Below, in pieces: positions 17,665-26,453 of a stretch of 64,000 bases of DNA (positions are counted from its first letter, which is position 1; every line of letters begins with the position of its first letter). The notes under the pieces are model-generated. The model was not told the origin of the DNA. It made no database searches and worked only from the letters and a program-made list of their open reading frames with translations. This DNA is from CAZXFH01 sp964640055 (lineage in GTDB: Bacteria > Fidelibacterota > UBA2242 > JAFGTP01). The position numbers were made by a program, and so were the translations under genes. The DNA lies in assembly GCA_964640055.1 (NCBI GenBank), contig CAZXFH010000014.1, positions 3,452 through 67,451 on the forward strand, given 5' to 3'.

Positions 17665-17847
17665 GAAAATCCTCTCAATTTGTTAAATCATTTTAAAATA
17701 CAGGTTGAGATAAAGCAATATAAATAAACTAAGCAGCCCTAATTACTTCAACTGGACAGCCATCCGCTATCCGGTTGAATTTACTATGTAGGCAAAATTG
17801 ACACAAGCCAGATATTCATTCTTGTTTCGGAGCTCTGCATTGCATTA

Positions 17848-17872
17848 GGCTACGGAGCGGAGCCCCGTAGCC
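17848..17872. repeat. Palindromic repeat at the end of the ABC pseudogene
   Basis: GGCTACGG (17848-17855) is the exact inverted complement of CCGTAGCC (17865-17872) around a nine-base GC-rich centre. It lies 11 bases beyond the truncated 3' end of the ABC ATPase relic. It is not the same sequence as the 16057 palindrome but is similar in size and placement. Confidence 0.55.
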
Positions 17873-17882
17873 AGAGTGCCTG

Positions 17883-18498
17883 TTACTCTCGTTCCCGGGC
17901 TTCACTCATATTATGGGTGGTTAGAAAGACTGTCAGTCCTTTTTGATTTAAATCAGTCACAATTTGACGAATCAAGCGGGCACTCTGTACATCCAGACCA
18001 CTGGTGGGCTCATCAAGAAACAATATATCCGGCTGGGTTATTAAAGCGGCGCATATCATCAGTCTCTGCCGCAGTCCTTTGGAAAGTTCGCGGGCTTTCT
18101 GTTTTTCACGTTCTGTTAGTCCCAGGGCATTCAGTAAGTCCTTGGCAGTCCGGATACGCTGATGGCGACCAATACTGTATAATTCTGCTATCAGCATGAT
18201 AGTCTGCCAGACAGAAAGATCGGGGTATACATTCGCTTCTTCAGGAACAGTGGCAATATGGGCCCTGGAAAGGAGTGTTTCGCTGCGAATATCATGTTGC
18301 TGAATGGTATATAGCCGTACCAGTCGTGGGATCGATCACACCGGTAAGCATATGCACTGTGGTGGTCTTGCCGGCACCGTTAGGCCCCAGAAACCCAAAG
18401 ACCTCGCCTGCGTGAATATCAAAACTCACATGATCCACGGCTGTCAGTTTACCAAATTTACGGGTCAGATCCTGAACTTTTATAATAGCTGCCGCCAT
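17883..18498 (-). pseudogene. ABC transporter ATP-binding protein, frameshifted and truncated
   Basis: The first 68 codons from ATG 18498 (with GTGGAG ahead) read a normal ABC-2 type ATPase N terminus with Walker A GPNGAGKTTT. After TTGTA the frame is lost. The continuing sense runs in another frame (TIQQHDIRSETLLSRAHIATVPEE, then LSKGLRQRLMICAALI as the signature motif, Walker B ILFLDEPTSGLD and the H-loop LTTHNM). It ends abruptly at HNMSEARERE, about 100 residues short of the family, close to a palindromic repeat. Both core motifs survive, so decay looks recent. No permease gene lies beside it. Confidence 0.85.
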
Positions 18499-18574
18499 GA
18501 TTTATTCTCCACTTTGCAGGTGTATATTAACCATTTAAAAATATCCTTGAGAACTGCTCAGCTGCGCAAGTCGA

Positions 18575-19033
18575 TTATGATCGGCTGTCGAATTCCGCGA
18601 TCAGCTGATATACCTCTTCCGGCGTGGAAGCATCGCGTAATTTTTGCCGGAAATCATCCTGGCGGCACATACGGGAGATGCGGGCCAGGACCTGAATATA
18701 TTTGCGGCGGGCTTCTTCCGGGGCGACAATTAGAAAGACGATATGTACCGGATTACCGTCGAGGGATTTGAAATCAAGGCCCTCTTTGATGATCGCGATC
18801 ACCATCAGGAGATCCTTGACCGCTTCGGTTCGGGCATGGGGAATAGCAACGCCTTCGATTACCCCGGTACTTTCCAGTTCTTCCCGTTTTTCAATTTCAT
18901 GCAGGATCGGTTCCCGGGTCATAATTAACCCTTTACCCAGGGTCGTATCCACCATTTTCTTAAACAGTGTGCCCTTATCTTCCACGCTATCCAAGATAAG
19001 AATTAAGTCCTGATCAATTATATTATCAAGCAT
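18575..19033 (-). CDS. PTS EIIA-like (fructose/nitrogen type) protein
   Basis: A 152-aa PTS EIIA type-2 domain. The phosphorylatable histidine is His66 in GVAIPHART, with the usual preceding KGLIMTREPILHEI and following VHIVFLIVAPEE. There is no EIIB, EIIC or second domain, so a regulatory (PtsN-like) rather than transport role is more likely. It is the last gene of the rotary-ATPase operon; its start codons (ATGATG, 19036/19033) overlap the stop of the upstream UspA-like gene, with GGGAGG just ahead. The second ATG gives better spacing. Coupling to the ATPase is inferred from gene order only. Confidence 0.88.
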   Translation of the reverse strand: MLDNIIDQDLILILDSVEDKGTLFKKMVDTTLGKGLIMTREPILHEIEKREELESTGVIEGVAIPHARTEAVKDLLMVIAIIKEGLDFKSLDGNPVHIVFLIVAPEEARRKYIQVLARISRMCRQDDFRQKLRDASTPEEVYQLIAEFDSRS

Positions 19034-19473
19034 CATCTGCCTCCCTCTTTTTCGATAAGTACCGGACAAGGAATATGTTCGATCAGCTGGGTGATCATAC
19101 GTTCGTATTTGCGATCGGCACCGCCGGACATTGCTTTTTTAAACCCGACGATCAACAGATCGACTTTCTTTGCTTTAACAAATTTTTTCAAGATATCAAT
19201 CGGATCCCCTTCCTCAAGGAACAGGGCCGTCCGTACCTCATGATCCACAGCCATATCTTCCAGGTAATAGAGATATTTCCAGCCTTCTTCTTCGATATCA
19301 ACAGCTGTTTCATGTTCATTCATGTTCCGCATGCGGGCCACCTGGCGCACGGTCTCCTGATCAACAACATAGAGGGCCATTAACGTGGTGGAGAGGCCCT
19401 GACTGATTTCGATGGCACGATCCCATGATTTTTTGGCTTCTCCGGAAACGATATACAACAGAATCCGTTGCAT
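19033..19473 (-). CDS. UspA-like universal stress protein
   Basis: A 146-aa single UspA-like domain: strand 1 MQRILLYIVSG, ALYVVD, a central EEEGWKYLYYLEDMA helix, VRTALFLEEGDPIDILKKF, and the late VDLLIVGFKKA and CPVLIEKEG. The glycine-rich ATP loop (normally G-x2-G-x9-G-S/T) is not canonical here, so nucleotide binding is uncertain. ATG 19473 has AAAGGA upstream. It lies four bases after the D subunit gene and overlaps the EIIA-like gene, which makes it part of the rotary ATPase operon. Confidence 0.82.
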   Translation of the reverse strand: MQRILLYIVSGEAKKSWDRAIEISQGLSTTLMALYVVDQETVRQVARMRNMNEHETAVDIEEEGWKYLYYLEDMAVDHEVRTALFLEEGDPIDILKKFVKAKKVDLLIVGFKKAMSGGADRKYERMITQLIEHIPCPVLIEKEGGR

Positions 19474-19477
19474 GGTG

Positions 19478-20083
19478 TTATTCCTTTCTTGCTTGCAACC
19501 GTTTTCTCCGGAAAAATTCTTCACGTTCCTCTTCTTCCAGAAACTCCTCAATATATTTGATCTGTTGGTTATATCGAGGGATAAAAATATTTTCCAGAGC
19601 ATTGACCCGTTTTTGGGTCTTATTAATTTCATGCCCCAAGCGCCATAACAAAATTTCCTTTTCAGCCCATTTTACCAGGAGCTGTGCGACTTCCCTGAAT
19701 TCTAATAAAGCCTGATCAAAATTTTCGTCGGTGGATTCCAAAGAAAAAGGGGCTTTTTCTCCGGGCGTGTCGGCCATTAGTTCGGGTATCGGTATTCCCA
19801 TCACCGAACGCATACGAGTATCAACTGATAGTTCCGCTGTGCGTCCGCAAAATTTGGAGATCTCGCGGCGACCGCAGGTGACAACTGCTTTTTCAATCGC
19901 ACGAAAGGCGGCATTTAATTTTTCTTCCACCTCATTTTCCAGATCCTTGAAATGACGCACATTATTCATTAATTCCATGATCATGACCTCTCTTTTCTCA
20001 TCCATCAGATCATGACCTTCCCGGGCAATCTGCAGCTGTTCTTTCAGTTGTAACAAATTACTGCGTGTCGGGGCAACCGCCAT
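19478..20083 (-). CDS. V-type ATP synthase subunit D (central stalk)
   Basis: A 201-aa subunit with the typical antiparallel coiled-coil ends: the N terminus APTRSNLLQLKEQLQIAREGHDLMDEKREVM and the C terminus with EINKTQKRVNALENIFIPRY. Subunit D is the rotor shaft that turns inside the A3B3 head. Length is normal. It follows subunit B with no gap and precedes the UspA-like gene. Confidence 0.96.
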   Translation of the reverse strand: MAVAPTRSNLLQLKEQLQIAREGHDLMDEKREVMIMELMNNVRHFKDLENEVEEKLNAAFRAIEKAVVTCGRREISKFCGRTAELSVDTRMRSVMGIPIPELMADTPGEKAPFSLESTDENFDQALLEFREVAQLLVKWAEKEILLWRLGHEINKTQKRVNALENIFIPRYNQQIKYIEEFLEEEEREEFFRRKRLQARKE

Positions 20084-21469
20084 TTAGGAACTCCAGTATT
20101 TATCGATTTCCGCCGGGGAGACCCGGGATAATTCTGTTTCCGAAAGGTTACGTAATACCTTCCAACCAAGATCCAGGGTGGTGGTAATCTCGCGTGCTTC
20201 ATCTTGATTCTGTGCAATGAATTTTTTCTCGAAGTCATCGCCGAAGGCCAGATAACTGCGATCGGTTTCCGAGAGTTCATCTTCACCGATTATGGTTGCC
20301 AGGGAGCGTACCCGTTGAACCCGGGAATAGGATGCATATAACTGACTGTAGAGGTTGGAATGGTCTTCCCGGGTATGATCGGCCCCGATACCATCCTTCA
20401 TCAGTCGGGAAAGGGAGGTCAAAATATTCACGGGCGGATAGATATTTTTTTGATGCATATCCCGGGAAAGAACGATCTGTCCTTCAGTAATATAACCTGT
20501 CAGATCGGGAATAGGATGGGTAATATCGTCATTGGGCATGGTCAGAACAGGAATTTGCGTGATCGACCCTTCTCTGTCCTGAATCCGTCCGGTCCGTTCA
20601 TACAATGAGGCCAGATCGCTGTACATATAACCGGGAAATCCTTTGCGGGAAGGAACTTCACCGCGGGCGGTGGCTACTTCCCGCAGGGCCTCACAATAGT
20701 TAGTCATATCGGTAAGAATCACCAGTACATGCCGGTTCTTGGTAAAAGCCAAATATTCCGCGGCGGTCAGGGCACAGCGCGGGGTTGTAATACGTTCCAT
20801 GGAGGGACTGTCCGCCAGATTCAGAAAAGTGATCAGCCGGTTCAGGGCGCCGCCTTCTTCAAATTTACGCTGGAAAAACTCAGCATCATCAGCTTTGATC
20901 CCCATGGCCGCAAAAATGATATTAAAATCCTGTTCCTTGGCAATACGCGCCTGATTCACAATCTGGGCGGCCAGTTCGTTATGGGGCAGGCCTGATCCGG
21001 AAAAGATAGGCAATTTCTGGCCTCGTATCAGCGTCGCCACTCCGTCAATGGCTGAAACACCGGTAATAATATTATCATGGGGATAGGCGCGGGCATCGGG
21101 ATTGATGGGATAACCGTTAATGTTCAATTCCTCCTCGGCCACCAATTCACCACCTCCGTCAATCGGTCGCCCCATGCCATCAAAGGTCCGTCCCACGATC
21201 TCCGCGGAGACCGGAAGGGTCATGGATTTACCGGTAAATTGAATCTTTACCCGTTCACGATCCAAATCTGAAGTGCCTTCAAAAACCTGACAAATGGCCC
21301 GGTCCTGAGAAATATCCAGTACCCGGCCCACGCGCTGGATCCCATTCTGTTCAATCCGAACCAATTCATCAAAACCCACATCAGAGACCCCCTCCACGAT
21401 CAGCAGCGGACCGCTGATATCCCGAGCACCGATTATTTTCTTATCATATACTTTACTCATACTCTTCAT
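20084..21469 (-). CDS. V-type ATP synthase subunit B (non-catalytic)
   Basis: A 461-aa regulatory head subunit. The family motifs are clear: RVLDISQDRAICQVFEGT, GRTFDGMGRPIDGG, LIRGQKLPIFSGSGLPHNELAAQI (which replaces the P-loop), LADSPSMERITTPR, and SDLASLYERTGRI. It forms alternating pairs with subunit A and lacks a working Walker A, as expected. Its start overlaps the last 17 bases of subunit A; an ATG nine bases downstream (21460) is an equally possible start. Confidence 0.97.
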   Translation of the reverse strand: MKSMSKVYDKKIIGARDISGPLLIVEGVSDVGFDELVRIEQNGIQRVGRVLDISQDRAICQVFEGTSDLDRERVKIQFTGKSMTLPVSAEIVGRTFDGMGRPIDGGGELVAEEELNINGYPINPDARAYPHDNIITGVSAIDGVATLIRGQKLPIFSGSGLPHNELAAQIVNQARIAKEQDFNIIFAAMGIKADDAEFFQRKFEEGGALNRLITFLNLADSPSMERITTPRCALTAAEYLAFTKNRHVLVILTDMTNYCEALREVATARGEVPSRKGFPGYMYSDLASLYERTGRIQDREGSITQIPVLTMPNDDITHPIPDLTGYITEGQIVLSRDMHQKNIYPPVNILTSLSRLMKDGIGADHTREDHSNLYSQLYASYSRVQRVRSLATIIGEDELSETDRSYLAFGDDFEKKFIAQNQDEAREITTTLDLGWKVLRNLSETELSRVSPAEIDKYWSS

Positions 21470-23213
21470 CTAATTTGTCAAATTCCTGTTTTAATTCTTT
21501 TTCCACCTTATCCAATTTTTCCAGTTGATCGTTGGGTATCTGCATACCCATGCGTTTCAAATCCGAGAACACAGAAAGCTCAATCATTTTAAATAAAGGC
21601 ACGCCTTTATTCAGTAGCGCCTGGGACTGATCCTCAAAACTAAGAATTAATTGTAGCATACACTGCTGTTTTTCAGGACTGCAATAGGCATCTATCTCGG
21701 AAAGGGCATTCTGCTGCAGAAAGCCCTCTTTGATCAACTCGGCCACTTTCAAAGTCAATCTTTCTCTTTCCGGCAGGGCTTCCTCCCCCACCAGCTGCAC
21801 GATTTGTTGCAAATGGTTTTCCTGCTGCAAGATCTCCATGGCCCGGTTTCTGAGTTCTTTGCCGGGCAAGTCCTGCGCCTCCCACCAGTGCTGCACTTCA
21901 CTAAAGTATTCAGAATAGGAATCCGTCCAGGAAATAGCCGGATAATGGCGTTGGTTGGCCAAGGCTTTATCTAAGGCCCAGAAAACACGGATATAGCGCT
22001 TGGTATGCGCGGTTACCGGTTCGGAAAAATCACCACCGGGAGGCGATACGGCCCCGATTATGGATACGGATCCTTGGCGATCCTTAAATACCTGAGCCCG
22101 TCCGCCCCGTTCATAGAATTCAGCCAGGCGACTACCCAGATAGGCCGGATAACCTTCCTCAGCCGGCATCTCTTCCATCCGCCCGGATATTTCCCGTAAA
22201 GCCTCGGCCCAGCGTGAAGTGGAATCGGCCATCAAGGCCACATCATAGCCCATATCGCGAAAATATTCCGCCATGGTGATACCGGTATAGATCGAGGACT
22301 CACGGGCAGTGACCGGCATATTGGAGGTATTAGCGATCAGAATGGTACGCTCCATCAGGGTCTTCCCGGAACGGGGATCCTTTAAGGTAGGGAACTCCTC
22401 TAAAACCTGGGCCATTTCATTGCCCCGTTCACCACAACCGATATAGATCACAATATCCGCATCAGCCCACTTGGCCAGTGAATGCTGGGTAACGGTTTTG
22501 CCGGTCCCGAAGCCACCCGGAATCGCCGCTACCCCACCTTTGGCAATCGGAAATATAAAATCGATCACCCGCTGACCGGTCAACAGGATCTCCTCTGGGG
22601 GAATGCGCTTACCGATTGGACGGCGCCGCCTTACCGGCCATTGGTGGAACAATTTCAACCGATACTTCTGATCTGCGTCATCTTTGATAATACATAGCGG
22701 ATCTTCAACTTGGTAGTCCGATTGAGTATTAATTTCGATCACTTTACCGCTAATCCCCGGCGGCACAATAATACGATGTCTGATCAAACTGGTTTCAGCT
22801 ACTTCACCGATGATCTGATTGGGTGTTACCTTTTGTCCGGCCTCCACTTTCAATTCCACTGCCCATTTTTTATCGCGGGGTAAGGGATCGGCTTTCTCTC
22901 CCTGTTTGATAAAAATTCCCTCTTGATCTTTGATCGTGGTTAGCGGTCGCTGTATCCCGTCAAAGGTCTGACTGATCAATCCGGGACCCAGTTCAACCGA
23001 TAAAGGGTTACCGGTACCCTCTACAGAGATGCCGGGTTCCAGACCACTGGTATCTTCATAAACCTGAATGACCGCCCTATCGCCCCGCATTTCGATAATT
23101 TCACCGACCAGTCCGGCTGCACCGATGCGCACCTCTTCATTCATGGAAATACCGGAGATATTTTTAACAACAACAAGCGGACCGGCGACTCTATAGATAA
23201 CCCCTTTACCCAT
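21453..23213 (-). CDS. V-type ATP synthase subunit A (catalytic)
   Basis: A 586-aa catalytic head subunit that hydrolyses or makes ATP. It has an N-terminal beta barrel (RVAGPLVVVKNISG), the family-specific non-homologous insert (about residues 110-190), the P-loop GGFGTGKTVTQ (about residue 230), the Walker-adjacent IYIGCGERGNEMAQVLEEFP, and LMADSTSRWAEALREISGRM. Length matches bacterial V/A-type A subunits. It overlaps the E subunit gene by eight bases and subunit B by 17. Confidence 0.98.
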   Translation of the reverse strand: MGKGVIYRVAGPLVVVKNISGISMNEEVRIGAAGLVGEIIEMRGDRAVIQVYEDTSGLEPGISVEGTGNPLSVELGPGLISQTFDGIQRPLTTIKDQEGIFIKQGEKADPLPRDKKWAVELKVEAGQKVTPNQIIGEVAETSLIRHRIIVPPGISGKVIEINTQSDYQVEDPLCIIKDDADQKYRLKLFHQWPVRRRRPIGKRIPPEEILLTGQRVIDFIFPIAKGGVAAIPGGFGTGKTVTQHSLAKWADADIVIYIGCGERGNEMAQVLEEFPTLKDPRSGKTLMERTILIANTSNMPVTARESSIYTGITMAEYFRDMGYDVALMADSTSRWAEALREISGRMEEMPAEEGYPAYLGSRLAEFYERGGRAQVFKDRQGSVSIIGAVSPPGGDFSEPVTAHTKRYIRVFWALDKALANQRHYPAISWTDSYSEYFSEVQHWWEAQDLPGKELRNRAMEILQQENHLQQIVQLVGEEALPERERLTLKVAELIKEGFLQQNALSEIDAYCSPEKQQCMLQLILSFEDQSQALLNKGVPLFKMIELSVFSDLKRMGMQIPNDQLEKLDKVEKELKQEFDKLDEEYE

Positions 23214-23796
23214 GGTCTACCCCTCTCAGATTCAAAGCCGCAAAAATGTGGTTTTTTTCTCTGACGAGCATATTTCTGGTCAGCACTGCAAAGCGAAAAT
23301 CATATTCAATACGCTGGTGACGTAAAATGAATCCGGGATCTTTCAGTCCGGATTTTACGGTCACTTTTTTTTGTGCCTGTAAAATTTTCTGATATTGTGG
23401 CTTATCCTTTTGCCGACATATCAGGGTGAAGTCATGCTGCTCCGACGATAAAATTTGTTTACATTGTTTCCTGATCCAAGCTGTCATTTCTCCCTGGTTG
23501 AACAAATGCACCAGCTGAGCGATTACATCCCGGGAAAACCGGGTGAAAATGTCTTCACGCAGGGCTAATAATTTTTTCTTCTGGCTGATCTGCTGTTCAT
23601 ACGCTACCCGGTCTTTTTGCCGCTTAAACCAGGATTTAGCCTCCTGCTCAGCGCTGGAGTTGATCCTTTCGGCCTTCTCTTTTGCGCTATTGACCAGGCG
23701 TTGTTTGGCTTTTTTTGCCCGACTGACAATATGATCAGCCTTGTCCTGGGCCCGCTCAATAATCTTATTTTCTAAATCTGCTAAATCTTTCTTCAT
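23206..23796 (-). CDS. V-type ATP synthase subunit E (peripheral stalk)
   Basis: A 196-aa protein with a long charged N-terminal helix (residues 1-80, many K/E/A/Q) followed by a globular C-terminal domain, as in peripheral-stalk subunit E. Primary sequence conservation is weak, so the call rests on architecture and on position between F and A. It overlaps the F subunit gene by four bases. Confidence 0.85.
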   Translation of the reverse strand: MKKDLADLENKIIERAQDKADHIVSRAKKAKQRLVNSAKEKAERINSSAEQEAKSWFKRQKDRVAYEQQISQKKKLLALREDIFTRFSRDVIAQLVHLFNQGEMTAWIRKQCKQILSSEQHDFTLICRQKDKPQYQKILQAQKKVTVKSGLKDPGFILRHQRIEYDFRFAVLTRNMLVREKNHIFAALNLRGVDHG

Positions 23797-24095
23797 ATTT
23801 TAATCGATAATACCCGGTTAATTAAATTCAATACTTTGCCTTTTTCCTGCCAGCCCTGCCGGTCGGGAATCTCAACCACCAAAGGCAGTTTGCCCGTCAT
23901 CTTCTGCTTTTCAACCGCTTCCCGGATAAGTCCGGCCTGCCTTTCATTGATAAATAGCAAGGCCAGATTATCATCGGCCAGAGATTCCTGAAACCACCGG
24001 GTAACCGCTTTCTTTTCCTCTGCGATGACCGTATCAATACCTGCCAGTTCAAATCCCAAACAGGTACACCAGTCACCGATCAATTTAATTTTCAT
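23793..24095 (-). CDS. V-type ATP synthase subunit F (central stalk)
   Basis: A 100-aa protein with the subunit F pattern: an N-terminal strand MKIKLIGDWCTCLGFELAGIDT, a central ALLFINERQAGLIREAVE, and LPLVVEIPDRQG. It sits on the rotor next to subunit D and modulates ATP hydrolysis. It is 74 bases downstream of subunit K and overlaps subunit E. Confidence 0.9.
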   Translation of the reverse strand: MKIKLIGDWCTCLGFELAGIDTVIAEEKKAVTRWFQESLADDNLALLFINERQAGLIREAVEKQKMTGKLPLVVEIPDRQGWQEKGKVLNLINRVLSIKI

Positions 24096-24169
24096 AGGGT
24101 GATCTTTTGTAACATTGTCCCCTGATATCAGTTAACATAAAAATGTGATAAAGATATAAAATAGACGAT

Positions 24170-24550
24170 TTATACTTTACCCAGAATTAATACGGCGACA
24201 ATGAGTCCCCAGATAGACAATCCTTCGGCCAATCCGGCGAAAACAATCGCCCGGCCCATGACCTCCGGTTTCTCGGAAATAGCCGCTACCGCAGCGGAAC
24301 CGATCTTGGAGAGTGAAAAACCAGCACCCAGTACCGAGAGCCCGACGGTAAGGCCGGCAGCGATATAGGCAAGACCGGGAGCATTGTTAGACGTCTGCGT
24401 GGCTGAACCGGTTTGGACTTGTTCCTGAGCAGTCAAATGGGATGGTATCAGGACAATTACGGCTCCTATAACAATAAAAACCACGGCCAATAGGATCAGA
24501 CTGAGATTGATCCATTTGAATTTTTCAAATTTTGTGTCGATCATTTGCAT
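24170..24550 (-). CDS. V-type ATP synthase subunit K (proteolipid) with extra N-terminal segment
   Basis: A 126-aa membrane protein of the c-ring. The proteolipid hairpin is clear: helix GLAYIAAGLTVGLSVLGAGF, a loop with SEKPEV, and helix AIVFAGLAEGLSIWGLIVAV carrying the ion-binding Glu109. Ahead of it lies an additional hydrophobic segment (WINLSLILLAVVFIVIGAVI, residues 13-32) and a polar linker (to about residue 57). This may be a signal sequence or a third membrane helix. Whether the ring uses protons or sodium is not clear from sequence. AGGAGG lies five bases before the ATG. Confidence 0.94.
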   Translation of the reverse strand: MQMIDTKFEKFKWINLSLILLAVVFIVIGAVIVLIPSHLTAQEQVQTGSATQTSNNAPGLAYIAAGLTVGLSVLGAGFSLSKIGSAAVAAISEKPEVMGRAIVFAGLAEGLSIWGLIVAVLILGKV

Positions 24551-24559
24551 ATATACCTC

Positions 24560-26452
24560 CTAAATTAAGCGTGCGGGTTTATAGAGCGTTGCTCCCCGTT
24601 TGAAAAAACGGGAATAAAATTCATAATATTCCAAACGCAGGGATTGAATAAAAACAATCAGCGTTTCCAAAACAACAATAAACAAATGCCCCAGAATGAG
24701 GGTGCTGATTTTACCACCGGGCACGACACTACCCAACATACGGGCAATTTGGATAACCGAAAGAGCTAGAATGACATGGGCAATGTTAAAAGCGGCGACA
24801 CGGATAAAAGAAAGGGTGTTGGACACCACCACCAGAGAGAGATGGAAAAGGTCTACCAAGGAATCCATCAGATGGTCGGATCTAAAATTCTTTTGCAAGA
24901 TTGTCTGGAAGGTCTTGCCAAAACCAATCGTAAAGATAGCCAATAACAATATAATGGCTGCTGTGGTTGTGATATAGGCGGGTTGATTATAAACCACCGA
25001 GAGCAGTAAAGTTACCAGAGCCCCATAGAAGCACAATCCCGGTATCCCTTCACCCGAAAGCCATAAACTCTCTTTATTTTTTAGCAGGGCATCTGCTACT
25101 ATATGCAGTACAAATCCGAATCCCACGATCCCGATACCAAAATAAGCAGCCAGGATCATGGCACGCTGAGTATTATCAAAGGGACCAAACCAGAACGGGT
25201 GGAAAAGATGAGTTCCAAAAACCTCGCCGAAAAGCGCGCCGAACAGAATTGATGACACCCCCATGGTTGTTAAAAAATAGGCGAAATGGCGTGCTAATTT
25301 AAAAACATAAAATCCCAAGCCGGCCAGGGCCAGGAGTAATCCATATCCCATGTCCCCAAACATAATACCAAACATCAGTAAAAAGGTTACCATAGTGGGG
25401 ATAGTGGGATCAATACCCCGATAAGACGGTACCCCATAAGTGGTCACCAGCTTTTCAAAGGGACGGATAAATTTAGGATTGTGCAATTTAACCGGCACTT
25501 TTTCCGCGCTAGGACTACTGCGGTTAATTTGATCTTCCCTGAGAATATAGAGCGCATGCTCTTTCTCTCGCTTTTTAAATTCCGCAACCCTGTCTTCTGG
25601 TAAATAGGCTTCAATAAAATAGACGCTGTCACTTTTGCCCATTTTATTTATCCATTCCAATTCGATCAAGGCGGAATTAACCTTTTCCCGGTGAGTAATA
25701 AGAGGGATACGGAAATCAGTACTCATCCGATTGATTGAAGCCTGTATTTCCGTTCGTTCCTCTTTAATTTCCCAGAAATATATTTCGATAGCCTCTTTCA
25801 TTTGATCGATGGGATCGGTCAGCTGATTGAACCGGTCCATGGCCTTAAAACGGATCCGTTTCAGGGCTTTCTCTGCCGGGTCATGCTGGTCTTGGGGATA
25901 GAACAGAATCACCGGCACACGTTTTTCAATAGCGGGACGTTGGAAAGCGATTATATCGGTAGTTTCCAACAAATGGTCAAGGGCTTCAGTTTCCGCCGCA
26001 GGAATTGAGCCCCCCACCATATTAAAATATTCACCTTCCCGTAACTGATTGATCCGGATCTCATAATCCGGGAATATGGAGAGCAACTCCAGAACGAAAT
26101 TAATTTCTTTTTCTTCTTTTTTAAGCCTTTTCAGGCGCTTTTGATTATCCCCCAGGCGACGTCGTAATTTATCCAGAAAGCGGGCTGTATCCAGGGCAAC
26201 CGCCTCCGGTACAATCGGACCAGCTGAATTTTTAGGGTGGTAGATATTGAATTGGGCGATGATATTGTCCAGCGTTTTTAACTGCTCCTTTAAGTGCTGA
26301 TCAATCAGGCCTAAATCCGGTTTAGATAAATCCTCACCCTTTAATTCAACCAGGTGGAATTGACCCGAGCGTCCCAGAAAGAGGAGGGTTTCGCTAAGAT
26401 CATCTTCCGCTGTGGCCAGCAGAAAATGGATCATTGTCTGCGGAACCCACAT
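24560..26452 (-). CDS. V-type ATP synthase subunit I (stator/a-subunit)
   Basis: About 630 aa. A cytoplasmic coiled-coil half (residues 1-330) joins the peripheral stalks, and a membrane half (about 340-600) has seven or so helices. It includes FLLMFGIMFGDMGYGLLLAL and the essential arginine in SNTLSFIRVAAFNIAH. It forms the ion half-channels against the K ring. ATG 26452 is preferred over a TTG further upstream because GGGAGGG lies seven bases ahead; this places the start one base after the subunit C stop. Confidence 0.96.
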   Translation of the reverse strand: MWVPQTMIHFLLATAEDDLSETLLFLGRSGQFHLVELKGEDLSKPDLGLIDQHLKEQLKTLDNIIAQFNIYHPKNSAGPIVPEAVALDTARFLDKLRRRLGDNQKRLKRLKKEEKEINFVLELLSIFPDYEIRINQLREGEYFNMVGGSIPAAETEALDHLLETTDIIAFQRPAIEKRVPVILFYPQDQHDPAEKALKRIRFKAMDRFNQLTDPIDQMKEAIEIYFWEIKEERTEIQASINRMSTDFRIPLITHREKVNSALIELEWINKMGKSDSVYFIEAYLPEDRVAEFKKREKEHALYILREDQINRSSPSAEKVPVKLHNPKFIRPFEKLVTTYGVPSYRGIDPTIPTMVTFLLMFGIMFGDMGYGLLLALAGLGFYVFKLARHFAYFLTTMGVSSILFGALFGEVFGTHLFHPFWFGPFDNTQRAMILAAYFGIGIVGFGFVLHIVADALLKNKESLWLSGEGIPGLCFYGALVTLLLSVVYNQPAYITTTAAIILLLAIFTIGFGKTFQTILQKNFRSDHLMDSLVDLFHLSLVVVSNTLSFIRVAAFNIAHVILALSVIQIARMLGSVVPGGKISTLILGHLFIVVLETLIVFIQSLRLEYYEFYSRFFKRGATLYKPARLI

Positions 26453-26453
26453 A

